Part shown: piece by piece, positions 8,858 to 15,795 of the stretch
Numbering within the stretch: position 1 is the stretch's first letter
Layout of the letters: the number at the start of each line of letters is the position of its first letter
Source of the DNA: Phycisphaerae bacterium
GTDB taxonomy: Bacteria > Planctomycetota > Phycisphaerae > FEN-1346 > JAACEH01
Length of the DNA: 64,000 nucleotides
Direction of reading: 5' to 3'
NCBI GenBank assembly: GCA_012729015.1
Contig: JAAYDY010000105.1
Location: forward strand, 123,851 to 187,850
Position numbers and translations under genes: made by a program
Notes under the pieces: generated by a model
The model's input: only the letters and a program-made list of their open reading frames with translations
What the model was told of the DNA's origin: nothing
Databases searched by the model: none

Positions 8858-10729
8858 ATGGAACCCATTTGCTGGTCTGCCATCTTCGACCGCATTCGTC
8901 GCAGGCCCCCGGGCAGCCTGACGCCCAATGCCCGCCTGGTGCTCCAGCGCCGGTATCTGCTCAAGAATGCCGCAGGCCGACCCATCGAAGACCCACCCGC
9001 GATGTTCGCTCGGGTCGCCGACAACATCGCGGAAGCCGAGGTGCGGTTGGGATGTTCCGATCTGAGAGACGCCGCGCGGGGGGCCTTCCTCTCGGCCATG
9101 GAAAGCCTGGACTTCCTGCCGAACAGCCCGACGCTGATGAACGCCGGTCGTCAGTTGCAGCAGTTGGCCGCCTGTTTCGTGCTGCCGGTGGAGGATTCCA
9201 TTGAGGGCATCTTCGATGCCGTCAAGGCCGCGGCCCTGATTCACCAGTCCGGGGGCGGCACAGGGTTCTCGTTCTCCCGTCTGCGTCCGTCGGGCGACAT
9301 GGTCAGCACCAGCCGGGGCCAGGCTTCCGGCCCGATCAGTTTCATGCGCGTGTTCAACGAAGCCACCCGGGCGATCAGCCAGGGCGGATTCCGCCGCGGC
9401 GCGAACATGGGCATTTTGCGGATCGACCACCCGGACATTCGCGACTTCATCCGCTGCAAGGAAGCCGAAGGGGCGTTCGAGAACTTCAACCTGTCGGTAG
9501 CCGTCACGAACGATTTCATGGAGCGGCTGGAGCGGAATGAGAGTATGCCGCTGGTGAATCCTCGCGACGGCGGCCAGCGCGGATCCGTGTCGGCGGCCGA
9601 GCTCTGGGCAGAGATCGTGCGGCACGCCTGGGCCAATGGCGAGCCGGGCCTGTTCTTCGTGGACCGCGCCAACGCCGACCAGCCGACACCCGCCCTGGGC
9701 CCCATCGAGAGCACCAATCCGTGCGGCGAGCAGCCTCTGCTGCCCCACGAGGCCTGCAACCTGGGCAGCGTCAACCTGTCGCATTTCGCGGCCGACCGCG
9801 ACATCGACTGGCCCGCCCTGCGCGACACGGTCCACCTGGCCGTGCGATTCCTCGACGACGCCATCGAGATGTCCCGGTATCCGCTGGCAGCCATCGACGC
9901 CACCGTCCGCGGCAACCGCAAGATCGGCCTCGGCGTCATGGGCTGGGCCGACCTGCTGATTGAACTGGGCATTCCTTATGACAGCGACCGGGCTCTGGAG
10001 ACGGCCCGCCGCGTCATGGCCTTCATCCAGGCCGAGGGCCGTCGCGCCAGTCAGCATCTGGCCGTGGAGCGGGGCCCGTTCCCGAATCATTCACGCAGCC
10101 TCTTCGCCGGCGGCCCCGCACAGCGCAACGCCACGATCACGACCGTGGCGCCGACAGGAACTCTGAGCCTGATCGCAGGTTGCTCGGCCGGCATCGAACC
10201 GATCTTCAGCATCGCCACGGAACGCAACGTGCTGGGCGGCGAGCGGCTGCTGGAGGTCCAGCCCGCATTCGCGCGCATCGCCCGGCAGCGAGGTTTCTAC
10301 AGCGATGATCTGCTGGAGCGGATGGCCTCGGGCGACCCCGACGCACTGGCCCGCGTGCCGGAGGACGTCCTGCGGTTGTTCGCGACCGCCCACCAGGTGG
10401 CTCCCCAGTGGCACGTGAGAATGCAGGCAGCGTTCCAGGAACACGTGGACAACGCCGTTTCCAAGACCGTCAATCTGCCGCACGCGGCGAGGCCGGCCGA
10501 CGTGGATCGTGTGTACCGGCTCGCGTGGCAACTGGGGTGCAAGGGCATCACCATCTACCGCGACGCGTCGCGACAGGAGCAGGTGCTGTTGAAGAGCAAC
10601 GGTCGCTCGCTGGTTTGCCGCGAATGCCTGGTCGAGGACGATGCGCGGATGTGCCCCGAGTGCGGCGGCCCGCTGGTGCACGAGTCGGGATGCCACGTCT
10701 GTCACGGCTGCGGGTACACCCTGTGCTGA
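8858..10729 (+). CDS. nrdJ: Adenosylcobalamin-dependent (class II) ribonucleotide reductase
   Basis: Reduces ribonucleotides to deoxyribonucleotides with a radical from coenzyme B12, without need of oxygen. The 623 residues show family marks in order: NSPTLMNAGRQLQQLAACFVLP (about 89-110, with a redox Cys), GGGTGFSFSRLRPSGD, the active-site loop NPCGEQPLLPHEACNLGSVN, GVMGWADLL, and the PTGTLSLIAGCSAGIEP substrate loop. The C-terminus ends in a zinc-ribbon-like tail with pairs CRECLV, CPECGG and CHGCGYTLC, where class II enzymes carry the mobile redox cysteines. It stands alone with its own promoter; no class I or III genes are in the window. The same frame is open far upstream, but the ATG at 8858 fits family length and promoter. 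Confidence 0.96.
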   Translation: MEPICWSAIFDRIRRRPPGSLTPNARLVLQRRYLLKNAAGRPIEDPPAMFARVADNIAEAEVRLGCSDLRDAARGAFLSAMESLDFLPNSPTLMNAGRQLQQLAACFVLPVEDSIEGIFDAVKAAALIHQSGGGTGFSFSRLRPSGDMVSTSRGQASGPISFMRVFNEATRAISQGGFRRGANMGILRIDHPDIRDFIRCKEAEGAFENFNLSVAVTNDFMERLERNESMPLVNPRDGGQRGSVSAAELWAEIVRHAWANGEPGLFFVDRANADQPTPALGPIESTNPCGEQPLLPHEACNLGSVNLSHFAADRDIDWPALRDTVHLAVRFLDDAIEMSRYPLAAIDATVRGNRKIGLGVMGWADLLIELGIPYDSDRALETARRVMAFIQAEGRRASQHLAVERGPFPNHSRSLFAGGPAQRNATITTVAPTGTLSLIAGCSAGIEPIFSIATERNVLGGERLLEVQPAFARIARQRGFYSDDLLERMASGDPDALARVPEDVLRLFATAHQVAPQWHVRMQAAFQEHVDNAVSKTVNLPHAARPADVDRVYRLAWQLGCKGITIYRDASRQEQVLLKSNGRSLVCRECLVEDDARMCPECGGPLVHESGCHVCHGCGYTLC

Positions 10730-10744
10730 CCCTGCGAAGGAAAA

Positions 10745-10778
10745 CGGGCTGCACTCGACGCAGATCGAATGCAGCCCG
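10745..10778. terminator. Hairpin between convergent genes
   Basis: CGGGCTGCA (10745-10753) pairs with TGCAGCCCG (10770-10778), a 9-bp GC-rich stem with a 16-base loop between the stops of nrdJ and the small minus-strand gene. There is no clear T-run, so its work as a terminator is likely but not proven. Confidence 0.5.
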
Positions 10779-10804
10779 CGATATTGGCTCCGGCTCAGGT
10801 TCCG

Positions 10805-11095
10805 TCAGCCGGTGTCCTTGATTCCGATGTTGACCACGCCGTCGTTATGTTGCGCGGTCCGGGCCATTCTGGCCTCCTCCTGGCGGACAAACGTTCGGGG
10901 TTTCTGCACGCGGCGCTCGGCCTCCATGCGCTGCCTGGCCAGATACCGCTCGTAGTGCGCCTCGCTCATGTACCCCGGGCATTTCCTGTGAGTGTTCCAC
11001 TGCTCTCGCGGATTGTCGAACAACCCGCATTCTGTCCGCAGGTTCAGCTTGCACTTGCCGCACTTGCGGATCGGGTGCCTGTTCTTCCTGTCCAT
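10805..11095 (-). CDS. Small cysteine-rich protein, probably zinc-binding, function unknown
   Basis: 96 residues, strongly charged. The first 40 residues hold four cysteines in the order CGKC (12-15), C23 and C39, which could bind one zinc ion; the rest is a basic, likely helical tail (YERYLARQRMEAERRVQKP). The family is not recognised. It is very likely a real gene: AAGGAGGGG stands directly before the ATG, and a strong promoter lies upstream with a leader of about 130 bases. It ends tail-to-tail with nrdJ. It could be an RNA- or ribosome-linked zinc protein, but this is a guess. Confidence 0.75.
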   Translation of the reverse strand: MDRKNRHPIRKCGKCKLNLRTECGLFDNPREQWNTHRKCPGYMSEAHYERYLARQRMEAERRVQKPRTFVRQEEARMARTAQHNDGVVNIGIKDTG

Positions 11096-11232
11096 GGCCC
11101 CTCCTTAGAAGACACTAGCAGTTCTTCACAAGATTACGACGCCTCGTCTGTGCGTGATGGTCCTCGTGGCACCTCCTTTCGGGATTCCGTGCGTCCCCGC
11201 GCCGATTGACAAAGAACCTCCCCCCTGACAGC

Positions 11233-11261
11233 ACTGTACACCCACCTGCGCACAGGGTCAA
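11233..11261 (-). promoter_or_regulatory. Sigma-70 type promoter for the small cysteine-rich protein
   Basis: Minus strand: TTGACC at 11261-11256, 17-base spacer, TACAGT at 11238-11233; start near 11226, giving a leader of about 130 bases. Confidence 0.65.
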
Positions 11262-11333
11262 GCGTCGCGGCACCTTGGGCCCGGCCTGATCCCCCCGGCC
11301 CCTCCCGAAAGCGGCCCGAAAGCGGCTTGCCGC

Positions 11334-11362
11334 TTGAACCTGCCCAGCCAATAGCCTAGAAT
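11334..11362 (+). promoter_or_regulatory. Sigma-70 type promoter for the methyltransferase and RidA-like genes
   Basis: TTGAAC at 11334-11339, 17-base spacer, TAGAAT at 11357-11362; start near 11369, about 49 bases before the ATG at 11418. Confidence 0.6.
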
Positions 11363-11417
11363 CAGCCCTGTCGGTCACGGGTGCCGTGTGCCGGGGGAGA
11401 GGCCGGGAGGGCCGGGT

Positions 11418-12188
11418 ATGGCGGGACAACCGTCCGTTTTCAGCAGTTCCGAGCCGTACTACGACATCATGGTGGATTGGGAGAAGCGGCTGGCGAACGA
11501 ATCGGCGTTCTTCCAGCGTGCGTTTCAGTCGGTCCACGCCCAGAGCGTGCTCGACTGTGCGTGCGGCCTGGGACACCACGCCTGTCTGTTCGCCCGCTGG
11601 GGCATGCACGTCAGCGGGTCGGACCTCTCGGAGGAGATGATTCGCAAGGCACGCCACCTGGCCGACTCGCAGGGACAAGCCGTTGAGTTCATCCAAATCT
11701 CCTACGACGCTCTGACGAACGTCTTCTCGCATCCCTTCGACGCCGTGGTGTGCACCGGCAACAGCCTGTCGCTGGCCGGGAAACGGTCGGTGGTCGAGGA
11801 CGCCATCGGCGAGATGGGCAGGCTCACCCGGCCGCACGGCGTGCTCGTCCTCCACGTGGTCAACTACGAGCTGTTCCCTCCTGGAAAGAACACCTACGGC
11901 GAGCCGGTGGCCCGCGAACATCTCGGCCAGAATTACATCTTCCTGAAGAGCTTCTGCCGGGCCGGCACCACGTGCGACATGGACCTGATTGTCCTCCAGA
12001 GCGGCGCCACGGGAACGTGGACCCGTACGGTGTTCAGCGAGCGGCTGTTGCTGCTCGACAAGGCGTCCCTGGTGGGCATGGCCGAGAAGGCGGGCTTCGG
12101 GAAGATCAACCTGTACGGGGGCTACGGCATGGCGCCGTTCGATCCCCGGACGAGCCAGGACCTGATTCTGGTGGCCAGGAAAGAGTGA
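11418..12188 (+). CDS. Class I SAM-dependent methyltransferase
   Basis: 256 residues. SAM-binding motif I is clear (VLDCACGLGHHACLFA, about 43-58), followed by the acidic end of strand 2 (VSGSDLSEEMI), and motif IV FDAVVCTGNSLSL. This is the methyltransferase-25/11 fold, without clue to the substrate; the long C-terminal half may form the substrate lid. The ATG at 11418 is chosen over 11388 because GGGAGGG lies 7 bases before it. It ends 4 bases before a RidA-like gene, so the two form an operon. A glycine/sarcosine-type or other small-molecule methylase is possible but not shown. Confidence 0.85.
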   Translation: MAGQPSVFSSSEPYYDIMVDWEKRLANESAFFQRAFQSVHAQSVLDCACGLGHHACLFARWGMHVSGSDLSEEMIRKARHLADSQGQAVEFIQISYDALTNVFSHPFDAVVCTGNSLSLAGKRSVVEDAIGEMGRLTRPHGVLVLHVVNYELFPPGKNTYGEPVAREHLGQNYIFLKSFCRAGTTCDMDLIVLQSGATGTWTRTVFSERLLLLDKASLVGMAEKAGFGKINLYGGYGMAPFDPRTSQDLILVARKE

Positions 12189-12192
12189 GACC

Positions 12193-12657
12193 ATGAGCAT
12201 CGAAGATCGGTTGTCGGAACTGGGCTGGAAGCTGCCGCCTGCCGCCGGGCCGTTGGGCGCCTATGTGCCCGTGGTTCGCACGGGCAACCTGCTGTTCGTC
12301 AGCGGCCAGTTGCCCCTTCGCGACGGCAAGCTCCGCATCACCGGCCACGTGGGCGGCCCCGTCAGCGAGGCGCAGGCCCAGGAAGAGATGCGTCAGGCGG
12401 CCTTCAACGCCCTGGCCATCGTCCGGGCGGAGCTTGGCTCGCTGGACCAGGTGCGCCGCGTGGTGCGGCTGGTCGGCCATGTGGCCAGTGCGCCGGACTT
12501 CACGGAGCAGGCCGCCGTCACAAACGCTGCCAGCGAGGTCTTCCTGAAGCTGTTCGGCCCGGAGCGGGGCAGCCACGCCCGCCTGGCCCTCGGGGCCGCG
12601 GCCCTGCCGAAGGGATCGCCCGTCGAGCTGGAGCTCATCATCGAGGCGGAGGAATAG
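12193..12657 (+). CDS. RidA-family (YjgF/YER057c/UK114) protein
   Basis: 154 residues of the chorismate-mutase-like trimer fold. Classical RidA hydrolyses reactive enamines and imines from PLP enzymes. The sequence has the family pattern (YVPVVRTGNLLFVSGQLPLRDGK at 22-44; QAAFNALAIVRAELGSLDQV; late GSPVELELIIEAEE). The RidA arginine before the substrate pocket (usually in an IRSPAR-type context with CE) is not plain: the end reads GSHARLALGAAALPKGSPVE, which fits the YjgF-like subgroup whose function is unknown. It follows the methyltransferase by 4 bases and is followed by a MITE-like element. Confidence 0.88.
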   Translation: MSIEDRLSELGWKLPPAAGPLGAYVPVVRTGNLLFVSGQLPLRDGKLRITGHVGGPVSEAQAQEEMRQAAFNALAIVRAELGSLDQVRRVVRLVGHVASAPDFTEQAAVTNAASEVFLKLFGPERGSHARLALGAAALPKGSPVELELIIEAEE

Positions 12658-12698
12658 GCGGCCGGCGCTCTGCCAGCCGCGAGTTCCGGTGCCCGATG

Positions 12699-12898
12699 CA
12701 GACACCCGGGTGCATGTCACGTTTGTGGCGAGCAACTGGTCTGGGAATAACGCCGACCGTAGGGGCGGCTCGCGAGCCGCCCTCCGGCGGTGCCTGTCCC
12801 CCGCGGGTCGCTCGCGAGCGACCCCTACGTCGCTTCCCCCCGTTTCTGCGGTGCGAGAGCCAGCGTGCCTGAGAACGTGACATGCACCCCAGACACCC
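12699..12898. mobile_element. MITE-like element B: perfect 16-bp terminal inverted repeats and exact 9-bp target duplication
   Basis: The element runs 12708-12889. It begins GGGTGCATGTCACGTT and ends with its exact inverse AACGTGACATGCACCC. It is flanked on both sides by CAGACACCC (12699-12707 and 12890-12898), as left by a transposition with 9-bp staggered cut. CTGCGGTGCGAGAGCC sits at 12846-12861, as in the other two copies. The core is a different cassette: a GC palindrome at 12759-12782 (GGCTCGCGAGCC) and one at 12805-12829 (GTCGCTCGCGAGCGAC), together an inverted pair with TAGGGGC and GACCCCTA arms. No reading frame for a transposase fits. Confidence 0.7.
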
Positions 12899-12899
12899 G

Positions 12900-12964
12900 A
12901 ACGCGGGTGCGACGACATGTCAACGCAAAGTAGAAACGTCAACGCGGGCGCGACGACATTGACT
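12900..12964. repeat. Direct repeat of about 23 bases overlapping the trxA promoter
   Basis: AACGCGGGTGCGACGACAT (from 12900) and AACGCGGGCGCGACGACAT (from 12941), 41 bases apart, differ at one position. The second copy runs into the -35 box of the trxA promoter, so the pair could bind a regulator. Confidence 0.6.
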
Positions 12965-12987
12965 CCGGACCGGCGCTCATCTACAAT
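12959..12987 (+). promoter_or_regulatory. Sigma-70 type promoter for trxA
   Basis: TTGACT at 12959-12964, 17-base spacer, TACAAT at 12982-12987; start near 12994, about 39 bases before the ATG. Confidence 0.65.
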
Positions 12988-13032
12988 CGCTCAGTAAGGT
13001 GTTCCATCCGCTAACCTTGAGGAGACTGGACT

Positions 13033-13365
13033 ATGGCAGGACAGAATGTGGTGATGCTGACCGACGACAGCTTCGACGCCGAGGTGCTGGAGAGCCAGAC
13101 GCCCGTGCTGGTCGATTTCTATGCAGACTGGTGCGCGCCGTGCCGCATGATGGGTCCCGTCATTGACGAGTTGGCCGACGAGTACGCGGGCAAGGCCAAG
13201 ATCTGCAAGCTCGACACCGACGCCCATCGCGATGCGCCGTCGCGGTACGGCATCAGCGCCATTCCGACCATCATCCTGTTCGCCAACGGCGACGTGGCGA
13301 AACGGTTCGTCGGCGTGAACAAGAAGGCGGACCTCAAGGCCGCCCTCGACGCCGCGGCCCAGTAA
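13033..13365 (+). CDS. trxA: Thioredoxin
   Basis: 110-residue cytosolic dithiol carrier that reduces disulfides in ribonucleotide reductase and many other proteins. The fold is complete: VLVDFYADWCAPCRMMGPVIDELADEY with the active site WCAPC (residues about 35-39), the cis-proline loop YGISAIPTIILF, and the C-terminal helix. The usual active site is WCGPC; alanine in place of glycine is a known mild variant. GAGGAG precedes the ATG. It is monocistronic, with its own promoter, and converges on trpC. Confidence 0.95.
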   Translation: MAGQNVVMLTDDSFDAEVLESQTPVLVDFYADWCAPCRMMGPVIDELADEYAGKAKICKLDTDAHRDAPSRYGISAIPTIILFANGDVAKRFVGVNKKADLKAALDAAAQ

Positions 13366-13528
13366 CGCTCAATCGTCTGAAGGCCTTCAGGGCGCCGTCC
13401 GCCGTCAGCGGGCGACGCCCTGCTTGCTGCCCGAACGCCGGCGGCGGCCATGCCATCGGAGCGTTACGCCTGGACCTTCGACGCAGCCGCCGCATGGGGC
13501 GGACACCAGGTGTCCACCAAGCACGGCT

Positions 13529-14329
13529 TCACCGTGCCGCCTTGAATCTCGCCACCAACTCCGACTTGTCACCGGCCCTCATCAGGCTCTCGCCGACAAG
13601 GATGGCCTGGACCCCTGCCGCCAGGAGCCGCGAAACGTCGCCCTCGGTCGTGACGCCGCTCTCGGCGACAAGCACCGCCCCCTTGGGCACGTGACGAGCC
13701 AGCCGCTCGGTGGTCCCCAGATCCACCGTGAAGGTCCGCAGGTCGCGGTTGTTGACGCCCAGCAGCGTCGCCCCGGCGTCCACAGCCCGGCCCAGGGCCT
13801 CTTCGTCGTGGGACTCGACGAGCGGCTCCATGCCCAGCTCGCGACCGAGCCCGACCAGGTCGGTCATGAGCGACGCCTCCAGCGCGTCGGAGATCAGCAG
13901 GAACGTGTCGGCCAGCCACGCCCTGGCCTCCCACACCTGGTACGGCGCCACGATGAAGTCCTTCCGCATCACCGGCACCGGCGACACGGACTTTGTCTGT
14001 GCGAGATACTCCAACTTGCCGCCGAAGTACCGCTCGTTGGTCAGAACGCTGATGGCGTCGGCCCCTGCGGTGGCATACTGGGCGGCAATGCCTCGCGGGT
14101 CAAACTCGGCCACAATATCGCCGGCCGACGGGCTGCGCCGCTTGATCTCCGCAATCAGTCGGACCGGGCCGTCCTTGTCGCGGCGCAAGGCCGCAGCCAT
14201 CGCTGACGCCGGCGGACAATCCGCCGCCCGACTCTTCAACTCGTCCAGCGGCACGCGCGACTCGGCGGCCGCCAACTCCTGGCGCTTGTGCCTCAGAATC
14301 TGGTTCAGAATGTCAGGCAGATCACTCAT
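13529..14329 (-). CDS. trpC: Indole-3-glycerol phosphate synthase
   Basis: 266-residue TIM barrel that closes the indole ring in tryptophan synthesis, from CdRP to indole-glycerol phosphate. Conserved strands and catalytic residues are all seen: IAEIKRRSPS (with the catalytic Lys of strand 1), FDPRGIAAQYATAGADAISVLTN, PVPVMRKDFIV (catalytic Lys of strand 3), MEPLVESHDEEAL, LLGVNNRDLRTF, VLVAESGV and ILVGESLM. Monofunctional; no TrpF domain is fused. No other trp gene is in the window, so the pathway is dispersed. Divergent from yjbQ across 83 bases. Confidence 0.96.
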   Translation of the reverse strand: MSDLPDILNQILRHKRQELAAAESRVPLDELKSRAADCPPASAMAAALRRDKDGPVRLIAEIKRRSPSAGDIVAEFDPRGIAAQYATAGADAISVLTNERYFGGKLEYLAQTKSVSPVPVMRKDFIVAPYQVWEARAWLADTFLLISDALEASLMTDLVGLGRELGMEPLVESHDEEALGRAVDAGATLLGVNNRDLRTFTVDLGTTERLARHVPKGAVLVAESGVTTEGDVSRLLAAGVQAILVGESLMRAGDKSELVARFKAAR

Positions 14330-14348
14330 GGTCCCCTCTGGAAAAACC

Positions 14349-14378
14349 TTGCCCCCCGCCCCGCTCGCACACTATCAT
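14349..14378 (+). promoter_or_regulatory. Possible promoter for yjbQ
   Basis: TTGCCC at 14349-14354, 18-base spacer, TATCAT at 14373-14378, with AAGGAG just before the ATG at 14413. Confidence 0.35.
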
Positions 14379-14412
14379 CGCGGCCGTAACAGCATAACGC
14401 AAGGAGCCCGGA

Positions 14413-14805
14413 ATGCAAACGTTCCCCGTCCGCACCGCCCGTCGCGAGCAGTTGCTCGACATCACCGGACAGGTGGCCGCCGCTCTTCGCGACGGACCGG
14501 ACGAGGGCGTCTGCATCGTCTTCGTGCCGCACACGACGGCCGCCGTGACCATCAACGAGAACGCCGACCCGAGCGTGGTGGCCGACATGCTGGCTAAGAC
14601 GTCGCGCATGGTTCCCCGTGACGAAGGCTACGCTCACGCCGAAGGCAACAGCGACGCCCACATCAAGGCCTCGCTCGTCGGCTCCAGCGTCACGATTCCG
14701 ATCGCGGGCGGCCGCCTCGCCCTGGGCACGTGGCAGGGCATCTACTTCTGCGAGTTCGACGGCCCGCGCTCGCGCACCGTGCATGTTCAAGTGCTTGGCC
14801 GATAG
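14413..14805 (+). CDS. yjbQ: YjbQ family protein (UPF0047; secondary thiamine-phosphate synthase type)
   Basis: 130 residues, the complete single-domain family. The conserved His/acid core is present: VFVPHTTAAVTINENADPSV (35-54), then DEGYAHAEGNSDAHIKASLVG (about 74-94) and the closing LALGTWQGIYFCEFDGPR. Family members can complement thiamine-phosphate synthase mutants weakly; the true role is unknown. It is followed after 9 bases by a CPBP protease gene, so the pair is probably one transcript. Confidence 0.93.
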   Translation: MQTFPVRTARREQLLDITGQVAAALRDGPDEGVCIVFVPHTTAAVTINENADPSVVADMLAKTSRMVPRDEGYAHAEGNSDAHIKASLVGSSVTIPIAGGRLALGTWQGIYFCEFDGPRSRTVHVQVLGR

Positions 14806-14814
14806 GCGGGCCCC

Positions 14815-15708
14815 ATGCCACTGACCGAGCTTCTCGATCCCGAGATTCTGGCCTATGCGGTGAGCCTCCTTCTGGCAATCGGCGGCCTGCCCCTGCTCGT
14901 GGCGACGCTGCGACGCCTGAGGACACAGGGACTTGGGCTGCCGGAGACCGGGGCATGGCCCGCCGTCGGCTGGGGTCGCGAACAGGGCGGTTTGCTTTTC
15001 GTCCTGATCGTGTTCGTGCTCCAGAACGCGTTGCACATGGCCTTCGGCGGTCTCACGGCGTGGCTTACGGGCCCCGAGGGACACCTTCCACTGTCCCCAG
15101 GCGGGCGCATGGCCACACTCAGCCTGGTCACGGTCGCCCACTGGATCGTCGCTTGCGGGCTCGTCCTCGGGTGGCTCATCGCCACCGGCAGGGCGCGTGC
15201 CGAGACGTTCGGCCTGACGCCAAGGCGCCTGCTCCGGTCCGCGGGGCGAGGCGCGGTGCTGCTTCTGGCTGCCGAGCCGCTGATCATCGCGACGCTGCTG
15301 GCCGGCGCCGCACTGCACGCGTGGATCGTCGAGGAGCCCCCGCCGGTTCACCCCGTCCTCCAGTCCCTGGGCGAACACCCGCAGGCGATGCACATCGTCG
15401 TGCTCTTCCTGACGGCCGGCGTACTCATCCCGTTCTTCGAGGAACTCTTCTTCCGGGGCATCCTTCAGACGACGCTCATGCGTCTCGGCAACGCCACGGC
15501 AGCCATCACCATCGCCAGCGTCCTGTTCGGCCTGGTACACATGGGGGTGCCGACGAGCGTGCTCCCTCTGACGATTTTCGGCTGGGCCATGGGGTACGCG
15601 TTCTACCGCACGGGCAACCTCGCCTCGTGCGTCGTGATGCACAGCGTCTTCAACCTCATGAGCCTGAGCATGGCCTTGCTGCCTCACATGGCAGGCCGCA
15701 CCCCGTAG
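14815..15708 (+). CDS. CPBP-family intramembrane metalloprotease
   Basis: 297-residue membrane protein of the CAAX-protease/bacteriocin-processing (Abi) family. Hydrophobic segments near residues 8-28, 60-80, 98-122, 148-168, 193-205, 222-245 and 260-285. Motif 1 is FFEELFFRGIL (about 206-216, with the catalytic Glu pair and Arg); motif 2 SVLFGLVHMG (His); motif 3 CVVMHSVFNLMS (His and Asn). All catalytic residues are there, so it should be active. Substrates of bacterial members are mostly unknown. It follows yjbQ by 9 bases. Confidence 0.9.
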   Translation: MPLTELLDPEILAYAVSLLLAIGGLPLLVATLRRLRTQGLGLPETGAWPAVGWGREQGGLLFVLIVFVLQNALHMAFGGLTAWLTGPEGHLPLSPGGRMATLSLVTVAHWIVACGLVLGWLIATGRARAETFGLTPRRLLRSAGRGAVLLLAAEPLIIATLLAGAALHAWIVEEPPPVHPVLQSLGEHPQAMHIVVLFLTAGVLIPFFEELFFRGILQTTLMRLGNATAAITIASVLFGLVHMGVPTSVLPLTIFGWAMGYAFYRTGNLASCVVMHSVFNLMSLSMALLPHMAGRTP

Positions 15709-15730
15709 AATCGGCGGCCACGGAAAAAGC

Positions 15731-15756
15731 CACGGCCGGGCGCGATGCCGGCCGTG
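15731..15756. terminator. Bidirectional hairpin between convergent genes
   Basis: CACGGCCGG (15731-15739) and CCGGCCGTG (15748-15756) form a perfect 9-bp stem with an 8-base loop. A run of A (GGAAAAAG) before it gives a U-tract on the minus strand, so it should stop the minus-strand gene best. Confidence 0.6.
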
Positions 15757-15795
15757 TCGCACGTCGCTTGGAATGGCAGCCCGGGCACGCCGGGC

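Larger units (their letters stand above)
11096..11417. other. Divergent control region with two promoters and a leader
   Basis: Holds the minus-strand promoter and leader of the small cysteine-rich protein and the plus-strand promoter of the methyltransferase. Within the minus leader there is a second, near-perfect ribosome-binding sequence AAAGGAGGTG (11180-11171) that is not followed by ATG, GTG or TTG at proper distance. Confidence 0.55.
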
